DNA from: Actinomycetota bacterium
GTDB lineage: Bacteria; Actinomycetota; Acidimicrobiia; Acidimicrobiales; Ilumatobacteraceae
NCBI GenBank assembly: GCA_010024485.1
Contig: RGGX01000009.1
Coordinates: forward strand, 1-19,166
Length of the DNA stretch: 19,166 nt
Direction: 5' to 3'
A program made the translations under genes and the position numbers. Shown here one piece after another: positions 1-6,465 of the stretch (its first letter is position 1; each line of letters begins with the position of its first letter). The notes under the pieces are model-generated. The model saw only the letters and a list, made by a program, of their open reading frames with translations. It had not been told where the DNA came from and did not search any database.

Positions 1-1
1 G

Positions 2-271
2 CCGCGGGTCGCTTCAGATGACACCGAGGCCCTCTACGCCGCGGTGCGTCGATGGGGTGAGCTCGTCGATGACCCGGCCCACCAGATCCATGTCGCGCTC
101 CGGCCCGGTGAGCTCGTGATCTTCGACAACCACCGGCTCCTGCACGGCCGGACCGCCTTCGACCTCCAACCCGGAGAGTGCCGACACCTGATCGGCTGCT
201 ACCTCGAGATGGACGAGCTGCGCAACACCATGGCGCTCCTGCGTCGCGTGGTGCAGGATGGCCGGCGATGA
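2..271 (+). CDS. TauD/gamma-butyrobetaine-hydroxylase-type Fe(II)/2-oxoglutarate dioxygenase, C-terminal part
   Basis: The reading frame is open from the window edge to the TGA at 269-271, giving the last 89 residues. They carry the end of the double-stranded beta-helix fold: a 'FDNHRLLHGRTAF' segment with the distal iron-binding His, then 'CRHLIGCYLEMDEL', which holds the Arg expected to bind the 2-oxoglutarate carboxylate. The 'GCYLEMDEL' ending resembles gamma-butyrobetaine and trimethyllysine hydroxylases more than taurine dioxygenase, though that is from memory of the family. Such enzymes hydroxylate a small, often cationic, substrate using O2 and 2-oxoglutarate. The substrate cannot be read from this fragment. 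The stop overlaps the next start (ATGA), so it is co-transcribed with the SDR and HAD genes. The N-terminal half and the HxD iron ligands lie outside the window. Confidence 0.85.
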   Translation, partial: PRVASDDTEALYAAVRRWGELVDDPAHQIHVALRPGELVIFDNHRLLHGRTAFDLQPGECRHLIGCYLEMDELRNTMALLRRVVQDGRR

Positions 272-1047
272 GTCTCGAACTCGACGGGCTGCGCGCCGTC
301 GTCACCGCCGGCGGGGCCGGCATCGGTCGAGCGATCGTCGAGCGACTCGTCGCCGATGGTGCGCGGGTCGCCACCTGCGACATCGACGCGGGGTCGGTCA
401 ATTCGATCGGCTCGCTCGATGGCGTCGAGGCCCATGTCGCTGATGTCACCTCGACCCGGTCGATCGACGACTTCATGACGTCGGCCATCGCGACGTTCGG
501 AGGGATCGACCTCCTCGTGAACAACGCGGGTGTGACCGGGCCGGCCGGGCGCGTCGAGACGCTGGACCCCGAGGAGGTCACCGCGTGTCTCGACGCCAAC
601 CTCACCTCCATGGTGCGCACGGCGCGCCACGCGGTGCCGTTGATGGTGTCCGCTCGCCGCGGGTCGATCGTCAACATCTCCTCGACCGCTGGTCTCCACG
701 GCTTCCCGTATCGGAGCGCCTACGCGGCCGCGAAGTGGGCGGTGATCGGTCTCACCAAGACGATCGCGATGGAAGTGGGGGAGGCCGGCGTGCGGGCCAA
801 CGTCGTCTGCCCGGGTTCGATCTCGGGGCCGAGGATGGATCGGGTGATCCGGCTCGAGGCGGAGGCGAGCGGTCGTACCGAGGATGACATCCGCCGCGGC
901 TTCGAGCGGCAGGTGTCGATGCGGACGTTCATCGATGCCCGAGAGATCGCGGACACCGTCGCCTTCCTGGCCTCGCCGCGGGCCTCGAAGATCTCCGGGC
1001 AGGTGATCTCGGTCGACGGCAACACCGAGACGATGCGCACCGACTGA
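268..1047 (+). CDS. SDR-family NAD(P)-dependent oxidoreductase
   Basis: This is a classical short-chain dehydrogenase/reductase of 259 aa, the family's usual size. The Rossmann cofactor loop TAGGAGIG is at residues 13-20, NNAG at 85-88 and the structural Asn at 111. The catalytic set is Ser139, Tyr152 and Lys156 (YxxxK). An Asp at the end of the second beta strand (CDID, about 38) favours NAD over NADP, which is a family rule. The start at 268 is chosen because ATG overlaps the stop of the dioxygenase as ATGA and places the glycine motif at the normal distance; an in-frame start at 178 would lie inside the upstream gene. A plausible role is oxidation of the alcohol made by the dioxygenase, but this rests only on gene order. 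The HAD gene begins one base after its stop. Confidence 0.92.
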   Translation: MSLELDGLRAVVTAGGAGIGRAIVERLVADGARVATCDIDAGSVNSIGSLDGVEAHVADVTSTRSIDDFMTSAIATFGGIDLLVNNAGVTGPAGRVETLDPEEVTACLDANLTSMVRTARHAVPLMVSARRGSIVNISSTAGLHGFPYRSAYAAAKWAVIGLTKTIAMEVGEAGVRANVVCPGSISGPRMDRVIRLEAEASGRTEDDIRRGFERQVSMRTFIDAREIADTVAFLASPRASKISGQVISVDGNTETMRTD

Positions 1048-1048
1048 G

Positions 1049-1783
1049 ATGGTGCCGAGGCTCATCGATGTGCCCGACCTCGTGGGAGGGGCTGCCGCCC
1101 TGGTTTTCGACAAGGACGGCACCCTGCTCGACCTCGACTCGCGCTGGGTCGCGTTCTTCACCGCTCTGACCGACACGGTGCTCGAGGCGCTCGATGCGAC
1201 CGAGTTGCGGGGGTCGGTGCTCGAGGCCCTCGGCGTCGGGTCGAGAGCGCTCGTCCCGCACGGTGTGGCCGCGGCCGGGACCGGAGCCGACGTCCGCGCC
1301 GTCATCGATGGGGTGCTCTCGGCGGCGGGGTACTCCGGCGCGGGTATCGACGCGGAGATCACGAGTGCCTATCTCTCCGCCCCCATGGGAACTCTGGCCC
1401 CGCTCGGCGACCCCGCCCGCGTCCTGACGCAGTTGCGTGACGCCGGTCGTCGCGTCGGCGTCGCCACCGCCGATGACCGGGAGCGAACCCTCGACGACCT
1501 CGACAGGCTCGGAGTCGCCCATCTGGTCGAACTCCTCAACTGCGGTGACGACCAGTTCTCGAAGCCGCATCCACGGGTGTTGCTCGACATGGCGGAGTCC
1601 TGGGAGATCTCCATCGACGGTCTCGTCATGGTTGGCGACAGCGGCCACGACCTCGCCACCGCCCGGGCGGCGGGGTCCCGCTTCATCGCCGTCAGCGCAT
1701 CTGACCTCGTCGGCGCGGATGCCTGGGTCGAGACCGTCGACGAGATCGGCGAGGCGCTCGTGTCATCGATCTCGGGTGATTGA
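1049..1783 (+). CDS. HAD-superfamily hydrolase (phosphoglycolate-phosphatase-like)
   Basis: The protein has 244 aa with all four HAD motifs. Motif I is FDKDGT with nucleophile Asp21 and acid/base Asp23. Motif II is Thr140 in 'VGVATAD', motif III is Lys172 in 'SKPHP', and motif IV is GDSGHD with Asp197 and Asp201 binding Mg2+. The helical insert between motifs I and II (about 30-115) is the C1 cap seen in phosphoglycolate phosphatases and related monophosphatases. It probably hydrolyses a small phosphate ester or related substrate in the cytoplasm; the substrate is unknown. It is the last gene of the dioxygenase-SDR-HAD unit, starting one base after the SDR stop. A phosphonatase role is conceivable given the dioxygenase, but no phosphonate-specific motif was recognised. 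Confidence 0.88.
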   Translation: MVPRLIDVPDLVGGAAALVFDKDGTLLDLDSRWVAFFTALTDTVLEALDATELRGSVLEALGVGSRALVPHGVAAAGTGADVRAVIDGVLSAAGYSGAGIDAEITSAYLSAPMGTLAPLGDPARVLTQLRDAGRRVGVATADDRERTLDDLDRLGVAHLVELLNCGDDQFSKPHPRVLLDMAESWEISIDGLVMVGDSGHDLATARAAGSRFIAVSASDLVGADAWVETVDEIGEALVSSISGD

Positions 1784-1825
1784 CCGGGCAGCCGGGTGCA
1801 CCGGTGCGACCGGTCACTGGTCCGA

Positions 1826-2638
1826 TCAGTCGAATGTGCCGTGGCGGCCGGCGCCGTCAGCGAACCGCGTCGCACCGTCGCGGGTCTCTCCGGAGCGCAC
1901 GACCTCAAGTCCACCCGCCGTCTCGGCGGCCATCGCCTCGGCGAAGGGGAGGTCCCACTGCTCATACGACGACCGACGATCGGCGTTCATGCACAACTGT
2001 GGGAACTCCGCGAGCGATCGAGCAAGGTCGAGAGCGGTGTCGAGGGCCTCGCCGGGCTCGCAGAGTTGATTGGCGAGACCCATCATGCGGGCCTCGTCGC
2101 CCGACACCCCGCGGCCGGTCAGGATCAGGTCGAGGGCGTGACTGTGACCGAGCATCCGTGAGAGTCGCACCGTGCCGCCGTCGATGAGGGGCACCCCCCA
2201 GCGTCGGCAGTAGACGCCGAACACGGCGTCGCGGGCGGCGACGCGCAGATCGCAGAACATGGCGAGCTCCAGCCCACCGGCGACGGCGTGACCCTCGACC
2301 GCTGCGATCGTCGGCTTCGAGAGCGTCATGCGGGTCGGGCCCATTGGGCCGGGGAGCGACATGTCGGCCTCGATGCGGTTCCCGTCACCGCGCGAGATGG
2401 CCTTGAGGTCGGCTCCGGCGCAGAAGGTTCCCTCCGCACCGGTGAGGATGGCGACCGAGAGGTCATCGTCGGATTCGAGCCGTTCGAACGCGGCGAGCAG
2501 GCCGGCTGCGGTGGGGGCGTCGACCGCGTTGCGCACCTCGGGGCGGCTGATCGTGATGACGAGCACCGGTCCGAGAGTCTCGGTGAGCACGGAGGCCTGT
2601 TCGGTGTCATCGCGGCGGGTGTCGGTGTCGTCGCTCAT
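1826..2638 (-). CDS. Crotonase/enoyl-CoA hydratase-family protein
   Basis: This is a 270-aa crotonase-fold protein. The first oxyanion-hole segment is 'FCAGADLKA' (72-80) and the second is 'HAVAGGLELAMFCD' (117-130). Glu124 matches the first catalytic Glu of rat mitochondrial hydratase (Glu144). The position of the second catalytic Glu (Glu164, in FGxxE) is Cys144 here (FGVYC), so simple hydratase activity is uncertain; isomerase, decarboxylase, hydrolase or another CoA-ester reaction is possible. The ATG at 2638 is preferred over an upstream start because the extra 49 residues look unlike protein and cross the intergenic palindrome, and because TACCGT lies 6 nt before this ATG. It is convergent with the HAD gene and divergent from the PhyH gene. 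Confidence 0.9.
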   Translation of the reverse strand: MSDDTDTRRDDTEQASVLTETLGPVLVITISRPEVRNAVDAPTAAGLLAAFERLESDDDLSVAILTGAEGTFCAGADLKAISRGDGNRIEADMSLPGPMGPTRMTLSKPTIAAVEGHAVAGGLELAMFCDLRVAARDAVFGVYCRRWGVPLIDGGTVRLSRMLGHSHALDLILTGRGVSGDEARMMGLANQLCEPGEALDTALDLARSLAEFPQLCMNADRRSSYEQWDLPFAEAMAAETAGGLEVVRSGETRDGATRFADGAGRHGTFD

Positions 2639-2644
2639 CGCCCG

Positions 2645-2650
2645 ACGGTA
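2645..2650 (-). promoter_or_regulatory. Putative -10 element of the crotonase gene (leaderless)
   Basis: On the minus strand TACCGT is followed by six bases and then the ATG at 2638. This fits the actinobacterial TANNNT -10 whose transcript begins at or next to the start codon. No convincing -35 was found. Confidence 0.45.
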
Positions 2651-2687
2651 CCCGCCGGGGCCGATGAGGTGGGTTGACAGGGCCGAT

Positions 2688-2703
2688 ATTGGAGCGCTCC
2701 AAT
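2688..2703. promoter_or_regulatory. Perfect 16-bp palindrome, putative operator
   Basis: ATTGGAGCGCTCCAAT is identical to its own reverse complement, with the axis at the central CG. It lies between the divergent crotonase (start 2638) and PhyH (start 2734) genes. The GGAGCGCTCC core resembles LacI-family operators such as the TGGGAGCGCTCCCA type known for cellulose-utilisation regulators, but no regulator gene is present in this window. It occupies the -35 area if the PhyH -10 is 2721-2726. Alternatively, TTGACA at 2674-2679 with TCCAAT at 2698-2703 (18-bp spacer) would put the palindrome over spacer and -10. Confidence 0.65.
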
Positions 2704-2720
2704 GAATCACCCGACGTGTG

Positions 2721-2726
2721 TAGTGT
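2721..2726 (+). promoter_or_regulatory. Putative -10 element of the PhyH gene (leaderless)
   Basis: TAGTGT is followed by seven bases and the ATG at 2734, matching the TANNNT-N6/7-start pattern seen before several genes here. The palindrome 2688-2703 ends 17 bp upstream, where a -35 would lie. Confidence 0.45.
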
Positions 2727-2733
2727 CTGTGAC

Positions 2734-3891
2734 ATGGATCACGGTTTCCTCTCCGAGGCCGATCTCGACCCGACGGAACTGGCATCGATCGTCGATCGGA
2801 CCACCGCTGCCGAGACCGTGCCGCTCGCCACCGACATCGTCTCCGGCGTCCCCGTCTACGACGGGGCGCGGGTGGATGCCGCCGTTCCCGGTTCGCCTGA
2901 GTACCGCGAGCTCCTCACCGAGTGGGCGACCGTGCTCGCCGACGGCCCCGGTTGTCTGGCCGTGCGCGGCGCCTACGCCGGCACCACGGTCCTCGACGAG
3001 GCGGCCGAGCAGTTCTTCGCGATCATCGCCGAGGAGCGGGCCGCGGGCGCCGGGGGCGGTGACCATTTCGCCAAGGTGGGGGCGAATGATCGCATCTGGA
3101 ACTCACATGAGAAGTTGGCGGTGCGCGCCCCGGAGATCTTCACCCGCTACTACGCGAACGCCACCATCGCGGCAGCGGCGACCGCCTGGCTCGGACCGCA
3201 CTACCAACTCACCGCTCAGGTCAACGTCGTCAACCCCGGCGGTGACGCCCAGAACCCCCATCGCGACTACCACCTCGGCTTCTACCTGCCGGAGCAGACC
3301 TTCGACTTCCCGCTCCACGTGCATCGAATGTCGGCCATGCTCACCCTTCAGGGTGCTGTCGCGCACTCCGATATGCCGATCGAATCGGGCCCGACGAAGA
3401 TCCTGCCGTGGTCGCAGCACTACTCGCCGGGGTTCGCCATCGCGAAGCGACCTGAGTTCGACGCGGTCTTCGAGGAGCGGTTCGTGCAGGTGGAACTCGA
3501 CAAGGGAGACGCGCTGTTCTTCACCCCCGCGCTCCTGCACGCGGCCGGGCAGAACCGCACCGCGGACGTCGTGCGCATGGCGAACCTCATGCAGATCTCT
3601 TCGGCCTTCGGTCGGGCCATGGAGTGGCGGGACACCGATGCGATGTGCCTCGCCGTCTACCCGCACCTCGCGGCCAGCGGACTCGATGAACTGGATCGCT
3701 CCCGGGTGGTCGCCGCGGTCGCCGAGGGCTACGCGTTCCCGACCTCGCTCGACCTCGACCCTCCGATCGGCGGCCTCGCCCCCGAATCGCAGGCCGACAT
3801 CCTCAGACGCGCGCTCGCTGAGCAGTGGGATGTCGACGCGTTCGCGCGAGCGCTCGACGAGCGCAACCGCCGACGCCCTCAGGAGGGCTGA
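2734..3891 (+). CDS. Phytanoyl-CoA dioxygenase (PhyH)-family Fe(II)/2-oxoglutarate oxygenase
   Basis: The protein has 385 aa. The iron facial triad is visible: HxD in 'NPHRDYHLGFY' gives His176 and Asp178, and the distal ligand is His269 in 'ALLHAAGQNR'. Arg281 in 'VVRMANLMQ' is placed to bind the 2-oxoglutarate carboxylate. A 'DKGDALFFTPALLHAAG' segment just before the distal His is typical of PhyH proteins. It should hydroxylate a small molecule or acyl derivative in the cytoplasm; the substrate is not deducible. It is longer than many PhyH proteins (about 300 aa), with an extra N-terminal region of roughly 100 residues. The start at ATG 2734 follows a TAGTGT hexamer by 7 nt; upstream GTG 2716 and TTG 2674 are possible but would overlap promoter elements. 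It converges on the CoA ligase with a 3-bp gap. Confidence 0.85.
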   Translation: MDHGFLSEADLDPTELASIVDRTTAAETVPLATDIVSGVPVYDGARVDAAVPGSPEYRELLTEWATVLADGPGCLAVRGAYAGTTVLDEAAEQFFAIIAEERAAGAGGGDHFAKVGANDRIWNSHEKLAVRAPEIFTRYYANATIAAAATAWLGPHYQLTAQVNVVNPGGDAQNPHRDYHLGFYLPEQTFDFPLHVHRMSAMLTLQGAVAHSDMPIESGPTKILPWSQHYSPGFAIAKRPEFDAVFEERFVQVELDKGDALFFTPALLHAAGQNRTADVVRMANLMQISSAFGRAMEWRDTDAMCLAVYPHLAASGLDELDRSRVVAAVAEGYAFPTSLDLDPPIGGLAPESQADILRRALAEQWDVDAFARALDERNRRRPQEG

Positions 3892-3894
3892 GCC

Positions 3895-5370
3895 TCAGCC
3901 GCCGTCGCGGAGGAGTCGACGCAGGATCTTGCCCGAGGCCGACTTCGGGATCTCGTCGACGAACTGAACGAGGCGGATCTGCTTGTAGGAGGCGACGTGC
4001 TCGCGGACGAAGTCCTTCACGCCGTCCTCGTCGATCTCGCCACCGGGGGCCCGCACCACGAACGCCTTCGGCAACTCGCCCGCTGAGTCGTCGGGGATCC
4101 CGATCACCGCCACATCGAGGACGGCCGGATGGGTGATGAGCAGTGCCTCGAGCTCAGCCGGCGGCACCTGGAACCCGTTGTACTTGATGAGCTCCTTCAC
4201 CCGGTCGACGACGGTCATGTGCCCGTCCTCGTCGATGATGGCGACGTCGCCGGTGTGCAGCCAGCCGTCGGCGTCGATGGTTGCCGCGGTGGCCTCGGCG
4301 TTGTTGAGATAGCCCTTCATGACCTGTGGGCCGCGCACCCAGAGCTCGCCGGTGCCGCCGACGGGCTGATCCTCGCCGGTGTCGGGATCGACGATCCGGC
4401 TCTCGGTGTTCGACACCGTCACCCCCGACGATCCGGACTTGAACATGCCGGGTGGAGTCGCGTGGCTGACGGGGGAGAGTTCAGTCATACCGAAGCCCTG
4501 CACCACCTCGCAGTCGACCCGAGCCGCGGCCTCGAGGGCGATCTCCCCGCCGAGCGGCGCCGCGCCCGAGAACACCTGCTTCAGCGACGACAGGTCGTAG
4601 TTGTCGACCGCTGGGTGCTTGGCGAGGGCGAGCACCACCGGTGGCACCGCGAAGAAGCGCGAGATGCGGTGCTGTTGGATGAGGCCGAGCGCCTGGTCCA
4701 GGTCGAAGCGCGGCAGGGTCACCACGGTCACGCCGTTGGCGAGGAGGCCGTTCATGAGCACCTGCATGCCATAGATGTGGAAGAACGGGAGGAAGGCGAG
4801 TGCGACCTCACCGTCGGGGGTGTAGACGATCGCGTGATCGCACTGGCAGATGTTGGCCACCAGGTTGTGGTGGGTGAGCATGACGCCCTTCGGGAGACCC
4901 GTGGTGCCCGAGGAGTAGGGGAGCACCACGACGTCGTCACGCACATCGACCGGCGCCTGCGCCATCGGCTCACCGAAGATCGACAGGATCGAGGTGGTGC
5001 CCTCGGCACCGTCGAGGGTGATGACCTCGGTGATCCCGACCTCGGTGGCCGCGGCCTGTGCGACCTCGGCGAACATGCCGATCGTGACCAACTCGGTGGC
5101 GCCGGCGTCGCGCAACTGGAAGGCGATTTCCTCGGCCCCGTAGGTCGGGTTGACGGTGGTGACCGTTCCACCCGCTACCGCCACGGCGTGGAACACGATC
5201 GCGTACTCGGGCACGTTCGGCGCCATCAGCGCGAGGGTGCTGCCCGGCCCGAATCCGCGCGCGGCGAGACCGCCGGCGAGGGCGTGGACGGCGTCGGAGA
5301 GCTGCTGGAAGGTGTACGAGCGGCCCGACGGTCCGTCGATGAGGGCGGGCCGGTCGGGGTGATCCGCCAC
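3895..5370 (-). CDS. 4-coumarate-CoA-ligase-like acyl-CoA ligase, N-terminus apparently missing
   Basis: This is an ANL-superfamily adenylating enzyme of 491 aa from a GTG start. The phosphate loop YSSGTTGLPKG is at 152-162, GFGMTE at 292-297, WLHTGD at 370-375 (Asp374), the hinge 'VVDRVKELIKYNGFQVPPAELE' at about 387-408, and the catalytic lysine Lys481 in 'PKSASGK'. It converts a carboxylic acid, ATP and CoA to an acyl-CoA; acid specificity is unknown. Relatives usually begin with about 25-30 further residues ('RSP.PDV.IPD.SL...VL' type) before 'RPALIDGPSG'. Here only six residues precede that point, and no start codon exists upstream in frame. The break coincides with the N-terminal break of the divergent Dabb gene. 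The catalytic core is intact, so partial function is possible. Confidence 0.88.
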   Translation of the reverse strand: MADHPDRPALIDGPSGRSYTFQQLSDAVHALAGGLAARGFGPGSTLALMAPNVPEYAIVFHAVAVAGGTVTTVNPTYGAEEIAFQLRDAGATELVTIGMFAEVAQAAATEVGITEVITLDGAEGTTSILSIFGEPMAQAPVDVRDDVVVLPYSSGTTGLPKGVMLTHHNLVANICQCDHAIVYTPDGEVALAFLPFFHIYGMQVLMNGLLANGVTVVTLPRFDLDQALGLIQQHRISRFFAVPPVVLALAKHPAVDNYDLSSLKQVFSGAAPLGGEIALEAAARVDCEVVQGFGMTELSPVSHATPPGMFKSGSSGVTVSNTESRIVDPDTGEDQPVGGTGELWVRGPQVMKGYLNNAEATAATIDADGWLHTGDVAIIDEDGHMTVVDRVKELIKYNGFQVPPAELEALLITHPAVLDVAVIGIPDDSAGELPKAFVVRAPGGEIDEDGVKDFVREHVASYKQIRLVQFVDEIPKSASGKILRRLLRDGG

Positions 5371-5390
5371 CCGACGCCCTCCCCGCTCTC

Positions 5391-5591
5391 GTGCCGTCGA
5401 TCCGCGAGTACCGACACGGCGGCGACATGGGGGTCAACAGCGGCAACTTCGACTACGTCGTCGTCGCCGACTTCGACGACGTCGACGGCTATCTCGCCTA
5501 CCGGGACCACCCGGATCACCAGGCGCTCATCGCCGCCCACATCACCGGTCGCGTGGCTGACCGCGCTGCCGTGCAGTACGGGGTCGCCTGA
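5391..5591 (+). CDS. Dabb (stress-responsive A/B barrel) domain protein, N-terminally truncated
   Basis: The 66 residues read from GTG 5391 match the C-terminal two thirds of a Dabb domain: 'PSIREYRHGGDMGV', then 'NFDYVVVADFDDVDGYLAY', 'HPDHQALIAAHI' and a terminal 'AVQYGVA'. Full Dabb proteins are about 95-105 aa dimeric ferredoxin-like barrels, some acting as small cyclases or monooxygenase-like enzymes, most of unknown function. The Dabb-like reading continues upstream of the GTG as 'DALPALV' (about 5373-5393) without a start codon and meets an in-frame TGA at 5340-5342. So the first beta strand and helix (about 30 residues) are missing, and this may be a pseudogene or an assembly artefact. 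Its stop directly abuts the ATG of the sulfurtransferase gene. Confidence 0.75.
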   Translation: MPSIREYRHGGDMGVNSGNFDYVVVADFDDVDGYLAYRDHPDHQALIAAHITGRVADRAAVQYGVA

Positions 5592-6443
5592 ATGGCCGAG
5601 CAGCCGAACCATCTGGTCAGTGTCGACTGGGTGGCTGAGCACCTCGACGACTCGGCCGTGTGTGTCCTCGACGTCACCGCGCGCCTCGACCGCGTCGAGG
5701 GACACATCCCCGGAGCCGTTCACTTCGATGTCGCATCGGCGAAGGGCGTGCTCTCTGACCCCGTGGCTGACCTTCCCTGGATGTGGCCGAGCGCCGAGCG
5801 GGTGACCGAGGCGCTGCGCGCCGCCGGTGTGGACGACGGCGACCTCGTCGTGATCACCGCCTCCACGCCACGCCCCGGCATCGACTCCGGGACGATGTGG
5901 TGCACGCGGGCCTGGTGGACCCTGACCCGCATGGGGGTGCGCGCGGTCGTGCTCCACGGCGGCAACGAGGCCTGGGTGGCCGCGGGCCACCCGGTTGAGA
6001 TGGGACCCGTCGAGGTCGCTCCCGGATCGATCACCGTCGGAGAGCGCGCGAGCGGTCGCGCCGAGGTCGACGAGGTGCTCGACGCGCTCGGGAGGCCCGA
6101 CGCCTGTGTGGTCGACGCGCTCAGCCGCGACAACTACGAGGGTCGCGACCCCGGGTACGGACCTCGCCGCGGTCACATCACCGGTGCCGACAACGTTCCC
6201 TACCTCGACCTGATCGAGGCCGAGACTGCCGCGTTCAAGCCGGTCGATGAGATCCGAGGGCTGCTGAGCGGTGTCCTCGACCACGACCGCGTCGTGACGT
6301 ACTGCGGTGGTGCGATCGCCGCGACGGTCGTCGCCTTCTGCCTCGACATGTGCGGGCACCGCGACGTCGCCGTCTACGACGGGAGCCTCATGGAGTGGTC
6401 GCGTCGCGATGACCTCCCCATGACCGACCCCTCGGCGGGGTGA
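5592..6443 (+). CDS. Two-domain sulfurtransferase (rhodanese/thiosulfate or 3-mercaptopyruvate type)
   Basis: The protein has 283 aa with two rhodanese domains, about 8-135 and 150-275. The N-terminal domain has 'VCVLDVTARLDRVEGHIPGAVHFDV' (non-catalytic, no active-site Cys). The C-terminal domain has the active-site loop 'TYCGGAIAAT', with Cys238 as the persulfide-forming residue, followed by 'VAVYDGSLMEWS', a typical closing segment. The CGGAIAA loop differs from the CRKGVTA loop of bovine rhodanese and the CGSGVTA loop of SseA, so donor specificity is left open. It likely moves sulfane sulfur to cyanide, thiols or proteins in the cytoplasm. It starts immediately after the Dabb stop in the same frame, so any promoter should lie upstream of the truncated Dabb gene. 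Confidence 0.92.
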   Translation: MAEQPNHLVSVDWVAEHLDDSAVCVLDVTARLDRVEGHIPGAVHFDVASAKGVLSDPVADLPWMWPSAERVTEALRAAGVDDGDLVVITASTPRPGIDSGTMWCTRAWWTLTRMGVRAVVLHGGNEAWVAAGHPVEMGPVEVAPGSITVGERASGRAEVDEVLDALGRPDACVVDALSRDNYEGRDPGYGPRRGHITGADNVPYLDLIEAETAAFKPVDEIRGLLSGVLDHDRVVTYCGGAIAATVVAFCLDMCGHRDVAVYDGSLMEWSRRDDLPMTDPSAG

Positions 6444-6465
6444 GCTCGGTCCTCGGAGACGCGCG

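Noticed and set aside
178..267. N-terminal extension of the first SDR from an upstream in-frame start
   Set aside because: The extension overlaps the dioxygenase coding region and would push the Rossmann glycine motif about 30 residues too far from the N-terminus.
1808..1822. Hairpin GACCGGT-C-ACTGGTC as a terminator between HAD and crotonase genes
   Set aside because: The stem has a wobble pair and almost no loop, and no T-run follows on either strand.
2674..2679. Consensus TTGACA as the -35 of the PhyH gene
   Set aside because: It pairs only with a weak TCCAAT -10 (18-bp spacer), whereas TAGTGT nearer the start fits the pattern of the other genes. It is kept as a secondary possibility only.
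4129..5805. Open frame of 558 codons on the plus strand across the CoA ligase
   Set aside because: It is antisense to the ligase motifs and then runs out of frame through the Dabb and sulfurtransferase genes, so it is a composition shadow.
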